Below are positions 1 to 5,768 of a stretch of 9,874 nucleotides of DNA, one piece after another (the first letter of the stretch is position 1; each line of letters starts with the position of its first letter). Source of the stretch: Parvibaculum sp964560165 (GTDB lineage Bacteria > Pseudomonadota > Alphaproteobacteria > Parvibaculales > Parvibaculaceae); assembly GCA_964560165.1 (NCBI GenBank), contig CAZLLB010000115.1:1-9874 (forward strand), written 5' to 3'. Position numbers and translations under genes: made by a program. Below the pieces are notes generated by a model. That model had not been told where the DNA came from, did no database searches, and saw only the letters and a program-made list of their open reading frames with translations.

Positions 1-456
1 TTCGGCGACACCGAACTCGCCGATGCCGCCCAGCGCGCGCTGGACGAGAATTGCGGCCTGAGCGTCGAAGGCGGCGTCCGGCGCTACCTCAAGGGGTCGA
101 ACCTCGCCAACGTCAACGCCGTCATGGGGCGGATCATGCGCACCGGAGATTTCCGCCGCTCCTTTACCCAAGGGCCGTCGGCGACCACCCTTTCCGGGCC
201 GGTGCTGGCTGAAGCCAAATATCCAGACGTGCTCGTCGCCCGCGCCTTTAGCCATGGCGATGACCTTGATCTCGTGCTCTTCCCCGGCGCCACTCCGGGT
301 AGCCAGAGGCTGGTGTTGGAGCGGCTTCAGCCGGGCGACGCCTATGTGGTGGAGGGAGCCAGTGAGGCCCTCATTACCGCCGATGAAACTGGCCGGGCGG
401 CACTGAATGTCACCCTCGCGGGACGCACCTCCGTCACTGTTAAACCCGCTCTCTAG
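1..456 (+). CDS. C-terminal 151 residues of an unidentified protein, possibly linalool dehydratase/isomerase-like
   Basis: The frame is open from base 1 and ends at TAG 454-456, so the start lies outside the window. About the first 55 residues look helical (FGDTELADAAQRALDENCG) and would fit the last helical hairpin of an alpha/alpha-barrel. From about residue 65 the sequence alternates in a beta fashion (KYPDVLVARAF, DLDLVLFPG, RLVLERLQPGDAYVVEG, GRTSVTVKPAL), suggesting a small C-terminal beta-sandwich. A helical barrel followed by a beta domain, with a DLVLFPG-like segment, is what I associate with Ldi-type domain proteins. That family call is from memory and weak; glycoside-hydrolase-like or other alpha-barrel enzymes with a beta cap are alternatives. 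No catalytic residue can be assigned in the visible part. The gene is real: codon use matches its neighbours and it ends directly before terminator-like hairpins. It is therefore probably not in the ntrYX operon. Confidence 0.6.
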   Translation, partial: FGDTELADAAQRALDENCGLSVEGGVRRYLKGSNLANVNAVMGRIMRTGDFRRSFTQGPSATTLSGPVLAEAKYPDVLVARAFSHGDDLDLVLFPGATPGSQRLVLERLQPGDAYVVEGASEALITADETGRAALNVTLAGRTSVTVKPAL

Positions 457-481
457 AGGCGTCTCTCCTTCGGACGCCTTT
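457..481 (+). terminator. Short terminator-like hairpin immediately after the first gene
   Basis: AGGCGTC (457-463) pairs with GACGCCT (473-479) around a 9-base loop containing CTTCG. The stem begins at the base after the TAG stop and is followed by only two more T residues. It could act alone as a weak intrinsic terminator or protect the 3' end, or work with the stronger hairpin just downstream. Confidence 0.45.
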
Positions 482-490
482 CCCCCCGGG

Positions 491-523
491 GGCAGGATGG
501 GCACGACCCCGTCCTGCCTCTTT
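491..523 (+). terminator. Strong GC-rich hairpin, probable intrinsic terminator
   Basis: GGCAGGATGGG (491-501) pairs with CCCGTCCTGCC (508-518), giving an 11-bp stem with one U-G wobble and a 6-base loop, followed by TCTTT. The T tract is short and interrupted, so efficiency is uncertain, but the stem is strong. It lies 35 bases after the upstream stop codon and would separate that gene from ntrYX. Being a near-perfect hairpin, it may also act on the opposite strand, though the A/T flank fits the + direction better. Confidence 0.6.
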
Positions 524-589
524 GGCGTTTCAGCCCTTTCCGCATCAATCCAAAGCCCCATAAGGCGTGGTAAACATGCAACATAGTTG

Positions 590-619
590 TTGATCTGTCC
601 GTGCCCGATAGGCCACAAT
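590..619 (+). promoter_or_regulatory. Weak sigma70-like promoter candidate upstream of ntrY
   Basis: TTGATC (590-595) matches TTGACA at 4 of 6 bases, and CACAAT (614-619) matches TATAAT at 4 of 6, with an 18-base spacer. Transcription from it would begin near 626 and leave a leader of about 110 bases before the ntrY ATG. This is one of the few AT-containing patches in the gap. By eye it is only suggestive. Confidence 0.25.
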
Positions 620-702
620 GTGCTCCGCCGTTGATGGCGTGTGGCGCATTTGGCACGGGATTGAGAGTGGATCGGGTGGCTTTACCTAGCCTGCTCCGTG
701 CC
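599..702 (+). repeat. Three GGCACGG/CCGTGCC elements in the ntrY leader
   Basis: CCGTGCC occurs at 599-605 and again at 696-702, both inside the longer direct repeat TCCGTGCCCG (598-607 and 695-704). Its reverse complement GGCACGG lies between them at 652-658. The middle copy could pair with either outer copy in RNA, giving two mutually exclusive stems of 7 bp plus a wobble, or the three could be half-sites for a DNA-binding protein. The repeats are seen directly; the function is inference. Confidence 0.4.
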
Positions 703-736
703 CGCCGCCGGAACGAAGACCGGATCCAGGACGGGA

Positions 737-3034
737 ATGACGATTACAGAACGGGCAGACAGGACAAGCTGGGATAGCCGGCTTTGGCGGCTTACGTCCC
801 GCCGGGGCTTCTCGGGTGCGCTCTCCGTCGGCCTGGTGATCCTTGCGATCCTGCTCGGCTCCTTCACCTATATGACGTTGACCGGCCTGACGCCGCTGAA
901 GCCCAGCCGCGGTCTCGTTATTGCCCTGTTGCTCGGCAATCTGAGCATCGTTCTCGTGCTCTTCGCGCTTATTTGCTGGCGCGTCATTCGCATCATCATG
1001 GCGCGGGTCAGCGGAGCGGCAGGTTCGAAGCTTCACGCGCGCCTCGTCGCCATGTTCTCTGTTGTCGCCGTAATGCCCGCCATCATCGTTGCCGTATTCG
1101 CAGCGGTGACGCTCAACAGAGGCCTTGATGCCTGGTTCAGCCAACGCACCCAGGTCATCATCACCAATGCGCAAACCGTTGCCGAAGCCTATCTCAGCGA
1201 GCATCACCACGTGCTGCGCGGCGATGCGCTGGCCATGGCCACGGACCTCGATAGGGCCGCGCCCTATCTGTCTTCGAGCCCTGAGCGTTTTCAGGAACTG
1301 GTGGGCACGCAAGCAGCCCTTCGCTCGCTCCCTGTGGCCTATCTAATCAATTCCAAGGGACGGGTTCTGGCGCGTGCCGCCGTCGCGGGCATGGCCGCCA
1401 TCGGCCTGCCGACCGCAGAGCAATTCGCCGCCGCCAACAAGGGCGAGGCGGTACTCTTCACCGTCGATGCCGTCGATCAGATCCGGGCGCTGGTAAAACT
1501 GCCCTCGCTCGACGACACCTATCTCTATGTGGCGCGACCCGTCGATGCCCGCGTCCTCGATCATCTGGCGCAGACGCGCGAGGCGGTGGACGAATATAAA
1601 AGCCTGGAACAGAGGCGGATCACCTTCCAGCTCACCTTCGCGCTCATCTATATCGCAGTCGCGCTGGTGACGCTGCTTGCGGCCATCTGGCTCGGCCTCT
1701 GGGCGTCAAATCGCATCGTCGATCCGATCGGCAAACTGGTCGATGCGGCTGAGCGCATTTCGGCGGGTGATCTCGGCGCGCGAGTCGAGCCGGGCGAAAC
1801 CGGCGATGAGCTCGATGTGCTGAGCAGCGCATTCAACCGCATGACCAGCCAGCTCGAAAGCCAGCGTAACGAGCTTATCGAGGCAAACCACCAGGTCGAT
1901 CAGCGTCGCCAGTTCACCGAAGCGGTGTTGTCTGGTGTCAGCGCCGGTGTCTTCGGCCTCGATAATGATGGCAACATCAATCACGCCAACCGGGCAGCCT
2001 TGCGCTTTTTTGGGAAGAGCAATGCGGAAATATCGGGGGGCAACATTTCTCAGGTCATTCCCGAAATGGCCGAGGTGGTACTGGAAGCGCAAAGCCATGC
2101 CGATCGCCGCGCGCAAAGCCAGATCGTCATTGAGCGCGATGGACGCGAACGCACTCTCAGCATCCGCGTGACCAGTGAAGTCACGGATTCAGGCCTTGGC
2201 GGTTTCGTCCTGACCTTCGACGACATTACCGAACTGGTCAGTGCGCAGCGTACCTCCGCCTGGGCAGATGTCGCGCGGCGCATCGCTCATGAAATCAAGA
2301 ATCCGCTGACGCCTATCCAGCTTTCGGCGGAGCGTCTGCGGCGCAAATACAGCAAGGAAATTCTCACCGACCCTGAAGTGTTCCAGCAATGCACCGACAC
2401 CATCATCCGGCAGGTCAATGACATCGGCCGCATGGTGGACGAGTTCTCTTCCTTCGCGCGGATGCCTTCGGCGGTGATGAAGCCGATCGAGCTGAACGAG
2501 GTTGTCCGCCAGGCCGCTTTCCTCCAGCGCGTGGCCCATCCCGAGATCGAATATGTTCTCGACCTGCCGCTTACCTCCGTCTGGTTGCAATGTGACGGAC
2601 GGCTTGTCAGTCAGGCGCTCACCAATATTCTGAAGAACGCAGCGGAAGCCATTCGTGGCCACGAGGCGGCGGAACATGCAGAGCAGGGCGCGAATGAGGG
2701 CGAGCTTGGCCGCATTCTGGTCGCACTAAAGGAACAACCTGACCTTGTCTCCGTCGAGGTCACCGATTCGGGATGTGGCCTGCCGCAGACAAATCGCACG
2801 AGATTGACCGAACCTTACATGACGACGCGCGCCAAAGGCACTGGCCTTGGCCTCGCCATCGTCAACAAGGTGATGGAGGACCACGGAGGCACATTGTCTC
2901 TTGAAGACGCCCCCGTGTCCGAAGGATGGGAAAGCGGGGCGTTGGTTCGCCTGGCCTTTCCGCGCGCGCCCCACGAAGACCGTGAGGTGACGGGCAGCAT
3001 GAAAGAGGTAAACGAGGCAGCGCATGGCATCTGA
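737..3034 (+). CDS. ntrY: Nitrogen regulation sensor histidine kinase NtrY
   Basis: This is a 765-residue inner-membrane kinase that autophosphorylates on His and passes the phosphate to NtrX. It contributes to nitrogen and, in some alphaproteobacteria, redox control. Three hydrophobic helices lie near residues 27-47, 59-81 and 103-126, followed by a periplasmic region of about 165 residues and a fourth helix at about 295-320. HAMP follows (about 322-375), then PAS (about 395-500). The H-box RIAHEIKNPLTPIQL carries the phosphorylated His518. The ATPase domain has the N-box NILKNAAEAI (N634), G1 DSGCGLP and G2 GTGLGLA (701-707). Length and domain order match full NtrY. I chose ATG 737 because AGGA at 728-731 sits 5 bases upstream. 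The frame also opens at GTG 698, which lacks such a site. The gene ends overlapping ntrX by 11 bases. The PAS could bind heme or another ligand, but the sequence does not settle this. Confidence 0.95.
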   Translation: MTITERADRTSWDSRLWRLTSRRGFSGALSVGLVILAILLGSFTYMTLTGLTPLKPSRGLVIALLLGNLSIVLVLFALICWRVIRIIMARVSGAAGSKLHARLVAMFSVVAVMPAIIVAVFAAVTLNRGLDAWFSQRTQVIITNAQTVAEAYLSEHHHVLRGDALAMATDLDRAAPYLSSSPERFQELVGTQAALRSLPVAYLINSKGRVLARAAVAGMAAIGLPTAEQFAAANKGEAVLFTVDAVDQIRALVKLPSLDDTYLYVARPVDARVLDHLAQTREAVDEYKSLEQRRITFQLTFALIYIAVALVTLLAAIWLGLWASNRIVDPIGKLVDAAERISAGDLGARVEPGETGDELDVLSSAFNRMTSQLESQRNELIEANHQVDQRRQFTEAVLSGVSAGVFGLDNDGNINHANRAALRFFGKSNAEISGGNISQVIPEMAEVVLEAQSHADRRAQSQIVIERDGRERTLSIRVTSEVTDSGLGGFVLTFDDITELVSAQRTSAWADVARRIAHEIKNPLTPIQLSAERLRRKYSKEILTDPEVFQQCTDTIIRQVNDIGRMVDEFSSFARMPSAVMKPIELNEVVRQAAFLQRVAHPEIEYVLDLPLTSVWLQCDGRLVSQALTNILKNAAEAIRGHEAAEHAEQGANEGELGRILVALKEQPDLVSVEVTDSGCGLPQTNRTRLTEPYMTTRAKGTGLGLAIVNKVMEDHGGTLSLEDAPVSEGWESGALVRLAFPRAPHEDREVTGSMKEVNEAAHGI

Positions 3035-4418
3035 GATTCTGATCGTTGACGACGAAGCTGACATTCGTGAGCTCGTTGCCGGAATTTTGAACGATGAAGG
3101 CTACGACACGCGCGTCGCTGGCGACAGCGACGGCGCGCTGGCGGCCATCGAAGCGCGGCGTCCCGGTCTCGTCGTGCTCGACATCTGGCTTCAGGGCAGC
3201 CGCCTCGACGGGCTTGAGCTTCTCGATGTCATCCATGAACGCCATCCCGATTTGCCTGTGGTCATCATCAGCGGCCACGGCAACGTCGAGACAGCGGTAT
3301 CTGCGATCAAGAAAGGTGCCTACGACTTCATCGAGAAACCGTTCAAGGCAGACCGTCTGATCCTCATCATTCGCCGCGGCATCGAGGCCTACAGGCTGCG
3401 CCGTGAAAATATCGGGCTTCGCACCCGCGTCGGCGACGACATGTCGTTGATCGGCGTTTCGGCGGTTGTTGCCCATGTGCGCCAGACCATCGACAAAGTC
3501 GCGCCGACAGGAAGCCGCGTTCTCATCACCGGCCCCTCGGGCTCGGGCAAGGAAGTCGTCGCGCGCCTGCTTCATGCGCGCTCGCGCCGCGCCAACTATG
3601 CCTTTGTCGCCATCAACGCGGCCAATATGGCGCCCGAGCGCATGGAGACGGAGCTTTTCGGCACCGAGGCCTCGTCCTCCGGCCCTCGCAAGGTCGGCGT
3701 TTTCGAGCAGGCGCATGGCGGCACGCTGTTTCTCGACGAAGTAGCCGAGATGCCGATCGAAACGCAGAGCAAGATCCTGCGTGTGCTGGTCGAGCAGACA
3801 TTCGAGCGCGTCGGCGGTGGCCCCAAGGTCAAGGTTGATGTGCGCGTCGTTTCCTCCTCCAGCCGCGATCTCACAGAGGAAATCAGCAAGGGCCGTTTCC
3901 GCGAAGACCTGTTCCATCGCCTGAACGTGGTGCCGATCCAGGTGCCGCCGCTCTCGACGCGACGCGAAGATATTCCGCTGCTGGTAGATTATTTCATGGG
4001 CCAGATTTCCAAGGCGACCGGTTTGCCCGCGCGCACCATCTCCGAAGACGCCATGGCCGCTCTTCAGGCGCATGACTGGCCGGGCAATATCCGTCAGCTT
4101 CGCAACAATGTGGAGCGGCTTCTGATCCTCACTTCCGGCGATCCCGACGCGGTGGTGACGGCGGATATGCTGCCCGCCGAGGTCGGCTCCTCGGCGCAGA
4201 TCACCGTGAATGGTGCGGGCGGGGAGCACATCATGGCGCTGCCCTTGCGCGAGGCGCGCGAGACTTTCGAGCGGGAATATCTGATGGCGCAGATCAGTCG
4301 CTTCGGCGGCAATATCTCGCGCACCGCAGCCTTCATCGGCATGGAGCGGTCGGCACTGCACCGCAAGCTCAAGTCGCTTGGCGTGGCGACCACGAGCCGT
4401 GCGGACATCATCGCCTGA
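3024..4418 (+). CDS. ntrX: Nitrogen regulation response regulator NtrX (AAA+ domain without GAFTGA)
   Basis: This 464-residue cytoplasmic DNA-binding response regulator is the partner of NtrY. The receiver domain (1-120) has acidic residues D9 and D10, phospho-acceptor D53, switch S83 and K105. The AAA+ domain shows Walker A GPSGSGKE (170-177) and Walker B LFLDE (D238, E239), plus the REDLFHRLN and TRREDIP segments typical of bacterial enhancer-binding proteins. A Fis-type helix-turn-helix closes the protein (NISRTAAFIGMERSALHRKL). Between LFG (211-213) and VFEQAHGG the usual GAFTGA loop, which contacts sigma54, is absent and replaced by the short stretch TEASSSGPRKVG. This is as I recall for alphaproteobacterial NtrX, so the protein probably acts as an ATPase-type repressor or sigma70 regulator and not as a standard sigma54 activator. 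Its ATG lies inside the end of ntrY with GAGG six bases upstream, indicating translational coupling. Confidence 0.95.
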   Translation: MASEILIVDDEADIRELVAGILNDEGYDTRVAGDSDGALAAIEARRPGLVVLDIWLQGSRLDGLELLDVIHERHPDLPVVIISGHGNVETAVSAIKKGAYDFIEKPFKADRLILIIRRGIEAYRLRRENIGLRTRVGDDMSLIGVSAVVAHVRQTIDKVAPTGSRVLITGPSGSGKEVVARLLHARSRRANYAFVAINAANMAPERMETELFGTEASSSGPRKVGVFEQAHGGTLFLDEVAEMPIETQSKILRVLVEQTFERVGGGPKVKVDVRVVSSSSRDLTEEISKGRFREDLFHRLNVVPIQVPPLSTRREDIPLLVDYFMGQISKATGLPARTISEDAMAALQAHDWPGNIRQLRNNVERLLILTSGDPDAVVTADMLPAEVGSSAQITVNGAGGEHIMALPLREARETFEREYLMAQISRFGGNISRTAAFIGMERSALHRKLKSLGVATTSRADIIA

Positions 4419-4422
4419 GGAG
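4417..4422 (+). promoter_or_regulatory. Ribosome-binding site of dat, overlapping the ntrX stop codon
   Basis: GAGGAG overlaps the last two bases of the ntrX TGA and sits 9 bases before TTG 4432. It decides the UUG start of the transaminase and implies that ribosomes ending on ntrX help initiate dat. Confidence 0.7.
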
Positions 4423-4431
4423 CTGGCTCTC

Positions 4432-5289
4432 TTGTCACGCATTGCATATGTGAATGGCAGCTACGTCCGCCATGCGGTGGCGAGCGTCCATATCGAGGAT
4501 CGCGGCTATCAGTTCGCCGATGGCGTTTATGAAGTTTGCGGCGTTCGCGGCGGCAAGCTGATGGATGAGGCGATGCACCTTGAGCGGCTTCAGCGCTCGC
4601 TCAGTGAATTGCGCATCGCGATGCCCTTGGCGCTGGCCGCCCTTCGGCATGTCCTGCGCGAGGTCGTGCGCCGGAACCGCATCTCGAACGGCATGGTCTA
4701 TTTTCAGGTGACGCGCGGTGTCGCGCCTCGCGATCATCCGTTCCCTCCCGCTGGCATCCGTTCGGCGATCGTCGTCACAGCAAAACGTCTCAACGAAGCG
4801 CGCATCGCCGCCTCCGTCGAAAAAGGCATTGCCGTCGTCACCATGCCCGACCAGCGCTGGGCGCGATGCGACATCAAATCCGTGGCGTTGCTGCCCAACA
4901 TTCTTGCCAAGCAGGCTGCACGCGAGGCGGGCGCCTACGAAGCCTGGCTGATCGACGATAAGGGTTTCGTTACCGAAGGCTCCTCGACCAATGCCTGGAT
5001 CGTGGACAAGGATGGCCGGGTCATCACGCGCGCCCTTGGCCCCGATATATTGCCGGGCGTAACACGGCGCGTATTGCTCGAAGTCGCCAAACGCGAGGGC
5101 ATAGAGATCGTCCAGCGGCCTTTCACGCCCGAAGAGGCCAAAGCCGCCCGCGAGGCCTTCATCAGCGCCTCCACGGCCATCATCATTCCCGTTATCCGTA
5201 TCGACGACACGGTCATAGGCAATGGCGCGCCGGGCTCGGTTACGATGCGCCTGCGGAACGCTTATGCGGCCAGCGGACGCCTGAGTTGA
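4432..5289 (+). CDS. dat: D-amino-acid transaminase (fold-type IV PLP enzyme)
   Basis: This 285-residue cytosolic enzyme probably transfers the amino group of a D-amino acid such as D-Ala to 2-oxoglutarate, giving D-Glu and pyruvate (EC 2.6.1.21). The N-terminus MSRIAYVNG followed by VHIEDRGYQFADGVYEV is typical of the family. PLP-binding Lys149 lies in RCDIKSVALL, and VTRGVAPRDH has the Arg/His pair used for carboxylate recognition in D-amino-acid transaminases. Glu182 in TEGSSTNAW and the ILPGVTR phosphate-cup motif complete the site. Branched-chain transaminase and aminodeoxychorismate lyase are relatives, but the RxH and DIKS context favours the D-enzyme. The start is UUG 4432, with GAGGAG nine bases upstream and the expected family N-terminus; a longer frame from 4378 would overlap ntrX without reason. 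It follows ntrX by 13 bases and is surely co-transcribed. Its role there may be D-amino-acid use as a nitrogen source or D-Glu/D-Ala supply for the cell wall. Confidence 0.9.
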   Translation: MSRIAYVNGSYVRHAVASVHIEDRGYQFADGVYEVCGVRGGKLMDEAMHLERLQRSLSELRIAMPLALAALRHVLREVVRRNRISNGMVYFQVTRGVAPRDHPFPPAGIRSAIVVTAKRLNEARIAASVEKGIAVVTMPDQRWARCDIKSVALLPNILAKQAAREAGAYEAWLIDDKGFVTEGSSTNAWIVDKDGRVITRALGPDILPGVTRRVLLEVAKREGIEIVQRPFTPEEAKAAREAFISASTAIIIPVIRIDDTVIGNGAPGSVTMRLRNAYAASGRLS

Positions 5290-5323
5290 GTTTTTGGCGC
5301 GGCGCGGCCGCCTGGATCGATAA

Positions 5324-5356
5324 AAAACGTGCATAACGGCGGGGGGGCGACGTTTT
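5324..5356. repeat. Inverted repeat AAAACGT-N19-ACGTTTT upstream of hfq
   Basis: AAAACGT (5324-5330) and ACGTTTT (5350-5356) are a perfect 7-base inverted repeat with a 19-base spacer that holds a G7 run (5341-5347). It lies 140-170 bases before hfq. It could be a regulator binding site or an RNA hairpin. The stem is AT-rich and has no good T tail, so an intrinsic terminator for dat is unlikely. Confidence 0.4.
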
Positions 5357-5360
5357 CGCA

Positions 5361-5391
5361 CTTGCAGCAAATAATAAAAAGACCAGATTGT
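5361..5391 (+). promoter_or_regulatory. hfq promoter region candidate and A-rich (ARN) stretch
   Basis: TTGCAG (5362-5367) is a 4-of-6 match to a -35 box. A poor -10 (GATTGT, 5386-5391) follows at an 18-base spacing, so the promoter is doubtful. The intervening AATAATAAAAAG (5370-5381) reads as four consecutive A-R-N triplets, the motif bound by the distal face of Hfq. It would be in the RNA only if transcription starts upstream, for example by read-through from dat or from an unseen promoter. The two readings exclude each other. Some promoter is expected here because the 203-base gap is much longer than others in the operons. Confidence 0.3.
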
Positions 5392-5409
5392 AGAGGAGCT
5401 GCACCTTTC

Positions 5410-5422
5410 GCCCCGCTGGGGC
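5410..5422 (+). promoter_or_regulatory. GC hairpin in the hfq leader
   Basis: GCCCC (5410-5414) pairs with GGGGC (5418-5422) around a 3-base loop. A second candidate stem, CCGGC (5441-5445) with GCCGG (5457-5461), lies closer to the start. Neither has a T tract, so they are leader structure and not terminators. Confidence 0.35.
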
Positions 5423-5466
5423 AGAGACAACATCATGAGTCCGGCCGGTGCGGCGAGCCGGGCCAA

Positions 5467-5492
5467 CCCAATGCGACAAATGGGGTTTACCC
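5467..5492 (+). promoter_or_regulatory. hfq ribosome-binding site, possibly masked by flanking C-rich bases
   Basis: The only ribosome-binding-like bases before ATG 5493 are TGGGG (5481-5485). CCCA (5467-5470) can pair with TGGG (5481-5484), and the ACCC directly before the ATG is complementary to the GGGT at 5483-5486, although the two bases between them make a local hairpin too tight. The site is weak and potentially occluded, which would suit translational control of hfq. Confidence 0.35.
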
Positions 5493-5741
5493 ATGAGTGA
5501 AAAGACCCACAACTTGCAAGACACATTCCTCAACCATGTGCGCAAGCACAAGGTCAACCTCACCATATTTCTGGTGAACGGCGTAAAGCTTCAGGGCGTT
5601 GTCACCTGGTTTGACAATTTTTGCGTCCTCTTGCGTCGAGATGGCCACTCGCAACTCGTGTACAAGCACGCCATATCGACGATTATGCCCGCGTCGCCCG
5701 TCCAGCTTTTCGAGCCGGGCGGAAACGGCGAAGAGGCCTGA
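5493..5741 (+). CDS. hfq: RNA chaperone Hfq
   Basis: This 82-residue Sm-like protein forms a hexameric ring that pairs small RNAs with mRNAs and influences mRNA decay. The Sm1 region is NLTIFLVNGVKLQGVVTWFD (22-41), and the Sm2 signature YKHAIS (57-62) contains the proximal-face Lys58 and His59. NLQDTFLN near the N-terminus supplies Gln9, equivalent to the U-binding Gln of the E. coli protein. The rim patch is RKHK (17-20), more mixed than the Arg-rich E. coli patch. After the core only a short acidic tail remains (EPGGNGEEA), as usual in alphaproteobacteria and unlike the long gammaproteobacterial tail. ATG 5493 is chosen because the protein then starts at the normal place; an in-frame GTG at 5448 would add 15 unlikely residues. 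The gene is followed 27 bases later by hflX, a conserved neighbour of hfq in many proteobacteria. Confidence 0.97.
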   Translation: MSEKTHNLQDTFLNHVRKHKVNLTIFLVNGVKLQGVVTWFDNFCVLLRRDGHSQLVYKHAISTIMPASPVQLFEPGGNGEEA

Positions 5742-5768
5742 TCCCCATAGCGGAGTTGAAACCGTCTT

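Noticed and set aside
698..736. Upstream GTG start for ntrY adding 13 residues
   Set aside because: It has no ribosome-binding site and lies inside a leader repeat, whereas ATG 737 has AGGA at a good distance.
2862..4442. 526-codon open frame on the minus strand, antisense to ntrX
   Set aside because: It lies opposite a fully convincing ntrX. Its translation is Arg/His/Asp-rich with no recognisable domain, and such frames arise from GC-rich codon bias.
5287..5312. GC-rich GGCGCGG run after dat as a terminator
   Set aside because: The T run precedes the GC-rich stretch, and no stable stem followed by T residues can be formed on the + strand.
5448..5492. N-terminally extended Hfq from GTG 5448
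   Set aside because: The extension is not Hfq-like, and Hfq proteins normally begin just before the SLQD/NLQD segment.
4435..5526. 363-codon minus-strand frame antisense to dat and the hfq leader
   Set aside because: Low-complexity, Arg-rich translation without family features; a shadow of dat.
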